This document shows positions 58,610 to 64,000 of a stretch of DNA of 64,000 nucleotides, one piece after another. How positions within the stretch are numbered: the stretch's first letter is position 1; every line of letters starts with the position of its first letter. Under the pieces are notes generated by a model. That model was given only the letters and a program-made list of their open reading frames with translations, ran no database searches and was not told where the DNA came from. A program made the position numbers and the translations under genes. This stretch comes from Clostridiales bacterium Firm_04 (GTDB taxonomy: Bacteria; Bacillota; Clostridia; Oscillospirales; Ruminococcaceae), in assembly GCA_001603005.1 (NCBI GenBank), contig LVAJ01000027.1:1-64000 (forward strand), read 5' to 3'.

Positions 58610-60319
58610 ATGCACGAACAAATCGCAATCATCTTCTCTGACTTCAAAAACGACTACAATGACGGCTATGTGCTCGGCATCCAGAAGCAGGCGAATCTTT
58701 ACGGCTACCGCACGTTCACGTTTTCCATGCCGCAGACCGGCGAGCTTTATACCAACAACGAAGAATGGGTGTTCTCGCTCGTGGATTTCGACCGCTATGA
58801 CGGCGTGATCTTTGTCGAGCACAGTTTCTGCACGCATAAAAATCTGATCCTGCCGATCGAAGAAGCGCTGCGGGAGCGCTGCCGCTGCCCGGTCGTGGTC
58901 ATCGGCGATTCCAACACGCAGCCGCATGTGCTCCGGCTCGAAAACCGCGAGCGGTTCGAGCGCGTTGCGGAGCATCTGATCGACGTACACGGCTGCCGGA
59001 AAATCTACTGTCTCGGCGGCGACCGCAACATCGCAGACGAGCGCATTGACGGCTTCCGGAACGTGATGCAGCGCCGCGGACTGCCCTGCGGCGAGAATGT
59101 GCTCTACGGCGGCTACTGGATCCCCTGTGCGGAAACGCTCGCAAAGGATATCGCATACGGCGCGGTCGAAAAGCCCGATGCGGTGCTCTGCGTCAACGAC
59201 GAGATCGCCTATGCGCTGATCAAAAAGCTGTTCTTCTTCGGGCTGCGCGTGCCGGAGGATCTGCTGGTCGCGGGCTTTGACAATGCGCGCTTTGCATCGA
59301 ATCAGGCGGTCACGATCACGACCTGTGCCGCCGACACGAACCATTGCGGCAGACGTGCTGTTGCCCTGCTGCATGCGCTCATCACCGGAAAGGAACCGGA
59401 GCAGATCCCGCAGAAGCCGCAGGGGATCATCACCGGCGCAAGCTGCGGCTGCGGCGCAAAACCGCCGTTCAACATCCGCGCGCTGCTGGATACGATGCAG
59501 AAAACCGAGACCGCCGAAATGGAGTTCCGCAACAGCCGCTTTGAGGAAAAGCTCTATCAGGTCACATCGCAGGAGGCGCTCTCGCAGTTCATCAAAAATC
59601 ACAAGTACCTCATCCGCGATCAGATCAGCGTCGGCGTCAACTGGATGGAGGAGGATGCGGAGGAAGCGACCTGCATCTACCTGAAAGATCATCTCATCAA
59701 CGGCGAAAGCGTGCAGTTCCGTGCGCGGAATATCTATCCGGAGGTATTCACATTCGGCGCGATCAAAAATGTGCATGTGCTGCCGCTGGTCTTTGACAAG
59801 CGGATCTACGGCTTCATGACGATCGGCTATGCGGAGGAGCATGTCTATACGCTGCATGCCAAGCAGTTTGCGAACCGGCTTGCGATCGGCACGGAGATCC
59901 TGCGCGTCCGGCAGAATATTGCCGAACAGCATCAGCCGGAAGCGGAAATGCCTGCCGATCTGATCGGCTCCAACATCGACCTGAAAAAATCCGCCGCGAT
60001 CCTCGTGCTGCATAACGGCTCGATGACAAAGGTCGCGCTCGATCATGTGCTCTATTTTGAAGCCTACGAAAAGAAGGTGTTTGCGGCGCTGAAAAGCGGC
60101 AAATACGAGATCCGGCAGCGGCTCTGCGAGCTGGAGGATATGCTGGAGGGGCGCCGCTTCATGCGGGTTTCGCGCTCGGTTCTGGTCAATATGGAGCGCG
60201 TGGTCGGCTATAAGACCGGCTTTGACCGCACGCTGCTCGCGGTGCTTTCGGACAAAGAGGAGCTGCGGGTTTCGCGCAATCATACGGAGAATTTCAAAAA
60301 ACAGATGGAACAAACCTGA
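58610..60319 (+). CDS. Regulator: LacI-type periplasmic-binding-like sensor + middle GAF-like region + C-terminal LytTR DNA-binding domain
   Basis: AIIFSDFKNDYNDGYVLGIQKQANLYGY...CGRRAVALLHALITGKEPEQI (PBP1-like); ALDHVLYFEAYEKKVFAALKSGKYEIRQRLCELEDMLEGRRFMRVSRSVLVNMERV (LytTR). Confidence 0.85.
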   Translation: MHEQIAIIFSDFKNDYNDGYVLGIQKQANLYGYRTFTFSMPQTGELYTNNEEWVFSLVDFDRYDGVIFVEHSFCTHKNLILPIEEALRERCRCPVVVIGDSNTQPHVLRLENRERFERVAEHLIDVHGCRKIYCLGGDRNIADERIDGFRNVMQRRGLPCGENVLYGGYWIPCAETLAKDIAYGAVEKPDAVLCVNDEIAYALIKKLFFFGLRVPEDLLVAGFDNARFASNQAVTITTCAADTNHCGRRAVALLHALITGKEPEQIPQKPQGIITGASCGCGAKPPFNIRALLDTMQKTETAEMEFRNSRFEEKLYQVTSQEALSQFIKNHKYLIRDQISVGVNWMEEDAEEATCIYLKDHLINGESVQFRARNIYPEVFTFGAIKNVHVLPLVFDKRIYGFMTIGYAEEHVYTLHAKQFANRLAIGTEILRVRQNIAEQHQPEAEMPADLIGSNIDLKKSAAILVLHNGSMTKVALDHVLYFEAYEKKVFAALKSGKYEIRQRLCELEDMLEGRRFMRVSRSVLVNMERVVGYKTGFDRTLLAVLSDKEELRVSRNHTENFKKQMEQT

Positions 60320-60531
60320 TCCCGTTTTCCTGCATCCATACCGATCCGGCAGCGACCGATCGGTATCTTTTTTTCGGGATACTATTATATATAATACAGC
60401 ATACGGCACGCGAGTATTCCGCTTGCAGCAGACTGAAAAGCCTGAAAAAAATTTTTTTCGATCGCTGCACAAAATCCGTTCCGTTTTCTGTCTGAATAGG
60501 CAGAGGAACATGAAAGGACGGTGCAAGATCC

Positions 60532-61089
60532 GTGAACGACAATGCAATGATCGCATTATTTGAGCAGAGAAATGAGCAGGGCATCGCAGAAGCAAACCGT
60601 GCGTACGGCGGCATGCTGCAAACGATCGCCGTGCGGATCCTGCGGGACAGCCGCGACGCAGAGGAATGCGTCAGCGACACATTCTTCAAGGCATGGAACA
60701 GCATTCCGCCGCAGAAACCGAAATTTTTCTCCGCATTTCTTGCAAAGCTGACGCGAAACTGTGCGCTCAACCGCTATACCGAAATGCATGCACAGAAGCG
60801 CGGCGGCGGTGTGGTGCCAGCGGTGCTGGATGAGCTTTCGGAATGCATCCCCGCGCAGTCGGACACGGAGCAGGAGATCGACCGTCTGTTCCTTTCGGAA
60901 GCGATCGAATCTTTTCTCTCGGCAATCCCGCATCAGCATGCAAAAATTTTTATGCACCGCTATTTTTCGATGCAGGAGCCGAAGGAGATCGCAGCAGAAT
61001 TGCAGATCAGCGAAAACACCGTCCGGAGTGTTCTGCGCCGGACGCGGGAAAAGCTTCAGGCCTATCTGGAACAGGAGGACTTGTTATGA
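60532..61089 (+). CDS. ECF-type RNA polymerase sigma factor
   Basis: ILRDSRDAEECVSDTFFKAWNSIP; EIAAELQISENTVRSVLRRTREKLQAYLE. Confidence 0.95.
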   Translation: MNDNAMIALFEQRNEQGIAEANRAYGGMLQTIAVRILRDSRDAEECVSDTFFKAWNSIPPQKPKFFSAFLAKLTRNCALNRYTEMHAQKRGGGVVPAVLDELSECIPAQSDTEQEIDRLFLSEAIESFLSAIPHQHAKIFMHRYFSMQEPKEIAAELQISENTVRSVLRRTREKLQAYLEQEDLL

Positions 61090-62543
61090 AGAATCAGGAT
61101 TTGCTGGACGCGATCGGCGCCGTATCCGACAAGGCGGTCAGAAAATACGCGCTGCCGGATGATGCGGCACAGGTCGATTCCGATGCGGCGCCCGTCCGCG
61201 GCGCACGCATCGTGCAGCAGAAAAAGAAGCCGTTCCGCATTCGTAAGGGCACAGTTGCCGCAGCGATTGCGGTCTGCGTTGGACTGAATGCCGCATTGAT
61301 CTACGGCATCAGCAGAATGCGGCAGGACGACGGCATCGGCATTCCGGCGGCGGAATCGGCTTTGCAGAGTGCGGCGACACAGCAGGCTGCGGCAGAGCTG
61401 ACGGTCAACAGCGCGACGCCGACGACGCTGCACATGACCGTGACGAACCGCTCCGGTCAGGATCTCTATTTCGGCTATTCGCTCAGCGTGATGCAGGGGG
61501 CGCAGGAAGTGCTCACCATTGCGCAGCCGACGGAAACGCATTGGCTGACATACGCGGAAGACGGCGCGATCCAGCTGCAGCCGTCCTTGTCAGAGCCGCT
61601 CGACAAGCATATTCTTGCGCCGGAACAGACCTCGCCGGAGATCACAGTTTATCTGGTGCGGGAGCTGGATACGGAAGTGACGGATCTTGCAGAAGCAGTC
61701 AGACAGCGCAGCATGGAAGCAGGGGACTATACTTTGCGGGTGCCGGTTCGTTTCGGCGCGCCGGATGCAGAGGTCATCTATCTGGATCAGCCGTTCACCA
61801 TTGCCGCAGAGCAGCCTGTCGTGCAGCTGCCGGATTTCCGGAATGCACGGTACGAGAATGTCAGGGAGCAGCTTTCCGATCTGGATCTGTTCTATACCGC
61901 GGAGGAGATACCGGACGAGACTGTTCCGGCAGGCGCGGTCGTCCGCACGGAGCCGGAAGCCCCCGCAGAGCTGCATGCCGGCGATTTTGTCTGCGTGTAT
62001 GTCAGCACCGGCAGCGCACAGGAATTGCCGGATATCCCCGCGCCGAATTTTGTCAATCAGCATATCGAGCTTGCAAAGACGATGGCTGCAGCAATGGGGC
62101 TGGAGCTTGCGATCAACGTGACAGAGGTTCCGGCGGGCAGCAAAGAAGAAGGTCTTGTGCTGTCGCAGGATATTCCCGCGGGCGAACCGGTTCCTGCGGG
62201 TACGGTCATTACGCTGGAGGTTGCAGGATCCGGCGCTGAAAAGCAGAAACTCCGGCTCACATTCCAGATTCCTGCGGATATGGACGGCTTATATCATTTT
62301 GAGGTGCGGAATGATCAGGATCAGATGATTGAGAGCGGCGCATCTTTCAGACCGGAATACTTTGCGGGAAGTACGTCAGTAACAGTCGGCGGCAGCGAAC
62401 AGGAGCAGGAGGTCAGGGTATATCTTGTCAGAGAAGACACCGGAAAGAGCAGCCTCTACGGCACTTATCTGCTGCATTTTCCGGAACAGAGCATCGAAAC
62501 GATCTCAGAGAATGCCGAATCCGCATTCCAAAACGTGCAGTAA
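61086..62543 (+). CDS. Putative anti-sigma factor with TM helix and extracellular PASTA domains
   Basis: ATGA overlap with sigma gene; short N-terminal cytosolic part, TM GTVAAAIAVCVGLNAALIYG; PASTA-like QLPDFRNARYENVREQLSDLDL...GAVVRTEPEAPAELHAGDFVCVYVS and IPAPNFVNQHIELAKTMAAAMGLEL...VLSQDIPAGEPVPAGTVITLEV. Confidence 0.8.
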   Translation: MKNQDLLDAIGAVSDKAVRKYALPDDAAQVDSDAAPVRGARIVQQKKKPFRIRKGTVAAAIAVCVGLNAALIYGISRMRQDDGIGIPAAESALQSAATQQAAAELTVNSATPTTLHMTVTNRSGQDLYFGYSLSVMQGAQEVLTIAQPTETHWLTYAEDGAIQLQPSLSEPLDKHILAPEQTSPEITVYLVRELDTEVTDLAEAVRQRSMEAGDYTLRVPVRFGAPDAEVIYLDQPFTIAAEQPVVQLPDFRNARYENVREQLSDLDLFYTAEEIPDETVPAGAVVRTEPEAPAELHAGDFVCVYVSTGSAQELPDIPAPNFVNQHIELAKTMAAAMGLELAINVTEVPAGSKEEGLVLSQDIPAGEPVPAGTVITLEVAGSGAEKQKLRLTFQIPADMDGLYHFEVRNDQDQMIESGASFRPEYFAGSTSVTVGGSEQEQEVRVYLVREDTGKSSLYGTYLLHFPEQSIETISENAESAFQNVQ

Positions 62544-62549
62544 ACAGCA

Positions 62550-62588
62550 AAGCACCGCTCCCATGCAAGGGAACGGTGCTTTTTCAGT
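62550..62588 (+). terminator. Terminator
   Basis: aaagcaccgctcccatgcaagggaacggtgctttttc. Confidence 0.85.
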
Positions 62589-63044
62589 TCAGATGCTCAT
62601 AATATAGATCTGGCACGGATTTGCCTCATCCCAGATCGGCAGCACTTCCAGCTCGCTGAATCCGAGGCTGAGATAGAACCGGTTTGTCGCGTCATAATCG
62701 GGGTACATGCCCATTTTGACGGTCTTGACCTGCATGAAGCGGAATCCTTCGTCCGCGGCGAACTGCTTTGCCGCATCAAACAGCGCGCGCCCGACGCCCT
62801 GTCGGTGATGCGATTTCAGTACGCCCATGACGGCGAGTTCCACGGTCGCATTTCCGGTCTGCTTGAGACAGAGAAACCCGACCGGTTCATTGCCGTCGAA
62901 TGCAGCAAAAAAGGGCTGCCCGACGCATTCGGCGATATACTGCTCCCGGCTGGATTCGACCTCGAACCATTCGGGGAGCGCTTCGAGGATCCGGCGGGTG
63001 ATCTGCTGTTTTTCCGCAGGCTCCTGCAATTGTCTGATCTGCAT
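62589..63044 (-). CDS. GNAT acetyltransferase
   Basis: VELAVMGVLKSHHRQGVGRALFDAAKQFA. Confidence 0.92.
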   Translation of the reverse strand: MQIRQLQEPAEKQQITRRILEALPEWFEVESSREQYIAECVGQPFFAAFDGNEPVGFLCLKQTGNATVELAVMGVLKSHHRQGVGRALFDAAKQFAADEGFRFMQVKTVKMGMYPDYDATNRFYLSLGFSELEVLPIWDEANPCQIYIMSI

Positions 63045-63080
63045 GTTCGATCTCCTTTGTATCAATATTGCGATCGGGAT

Positions 63081-63434
63081 TTATACCGGCACATCATTTC
63101 CGTTCCATTTGATTCCGGCAGCGTTTTCGCATTGCGCCGCCCAGATAATGAGCGCAGAAACAAACTTCGGCGTGATGATGTCCGGAACCGGAAACGGCAG
63201 AAGATAGCGGTTCCAGATCCCGTTTGTCTGTTGCTTTTGAAAGATATTGCCCTTGCTGATGACATAAGGCGTTTTCGTGTTCAGCGGGCAGGTGAGAATC
63301 AGCGCTTTATCCGGCGAAACAATATGCAGCAGAAAGTACGCGGATTCGTCGTCCGCTTTTATATACCAGAAATATTCCTGACCGGATACGGTGATTGTCC
63401 GTCTGCCTTTTCCGGATACGCCCATGTTTTTCAC
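63081..63434 (-). CDS. Hypothetical protein
   Basis: Coding-like ORF between neighbours. Confidence 0.6.
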   Translation of the reverse strand: MKNMGVSGKGRRTITVSGQEYFWYIKADDESAYFLLHIVSPDKALILTCPLNTKTPYVISKGNIFQKQQTNGIWNRYLLPFPVPDIITPKFVSALIIWAAQCENAAGIKWNGNDVPV

Positions 63435-63511
63435 CTCTGTAAACCTGTGTGCATAAAGCGAAGCGATCCTGCCGAAAATAAGGACAGAATCGCATCAAAG
63501 GGGGCATCGCA

Positions 63512-63922
63512 ATGCACAAACATGCCGGCGAATATGCCGCCGTATTTCTGTTCGGCTTTTTTCTGTATGCGATGCTGGAAATTGCCGGACGCGGGCGCAC
63601 GCACTGGACCATGGGGATCCTCGGCGGCACCGCGCTCGTGTATCTGTACAGTATGGAGCACCGTCTGCGCGAGCCGCTCTGGATGCGGGCGCTGCTCGGT
63701 GCCGGATTTGTGACGGCTTCGGAATTTGCCGCCGGTATCTTTGACAATCTGATCATGGGCTGGGCTGTCTGGGATTACTCCGACCGCGCCGGCAATCTGC
63801 TCGGACAGATCTGCCCGCTGTTTTCGGGGATCTGGTATCTGCTCTGTCTGTTCGGCTGCATGCTTTGCGCCGCGTTTTACCGGCAGTATCATCCGACGGT
63901 TAGCCCGCCTGCTCCGCGATAA
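63512..63922 (+). CDS. Small multi-TM protein (putative ABC transporter permease-like family)
   Basis: TM-rich; EFAAGIFDNLIMGWAVWDYSDRAGNLLGQICPLFSGIWYLL. Confidence 0.75.
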   Translation: MHKHAGEYAAVFLFGFFLYAMLEIAGRGRTHWTMGILGGTALVYLYSMEHRLREPLWMRALLGAGFVTASEFAAGIFDNLIMGWAVWDYSDRAGNLLGQICPLFSGIWYLLCLFGCMLCAAFYRQYHPTVSPPAPR

Positions 63923-64000
63923 GCCCCTGAATGTATTCGGTCAGCTCGCAAGCCATTTCGCATTGCTCCGGAATCCGCGGATGTCCGGGCGTTGCCATGC

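Noticed and set aside
58193-60595. 800-aa minus-strand ORF
   Set aside because: Antisense shadow of the LytTR regulator; low-complexity Arg/His-rich translation typical of high-GC opposite frames.

Overview
High-GC Firmicutes (Ruminococcus/Oscillospiraceae-like) chromosomal segment. Main content: (i) a defence island at 106-10025, with a tightly packed minus-strand operon hsdR - HEPN-like (RNKICH) - hsdS - class III nucleotidyl-cyclase-like (DLLGF...MSD) - hsdM - OLD-type AAA/TOPRIM nuclease, and an upstream Fic protein, ending next to two tRNA-Ser genes; (ii) a housekeeping block: degV, yebC, mrnC, obgE, rpmA, prp, rplU, rpiB, tsaB/tsaE, a trmH family gene; (iii) TPP riboswitch-thiT and a CIRCE-controlled hsp20; (iv) dockerin-bearing secreted enzymes (GH26, GH97, double GH43, SGNH esterase); (v) an FHA-FtsW/RodA-PBP operon; (vi) an ABC transporter with an S41 protease; (vii) a queuosine precursor operon (queD/E/C/F, folE) with an embedded glycosyltransferase and a probable preQ1 riboswitch; (viii) dus, recR-ybaB-dnaX, SRP RNA, tRNA-Pro; (ix) a LacI-sensor/LytTR regulator with an operator array, and an ECF sigma/PASTA anti-sigma pair. 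The strongest novelty candidates are the composite type I R-M operon carrying HEPN, cyclase-like and OLD genes, and an interspersed ~96-bp repeat family that appears to carry a sigma-A promoter and supplies the promoters of degV and the GH43 gene. All function calls come from motif reading by eye; no database search was run.
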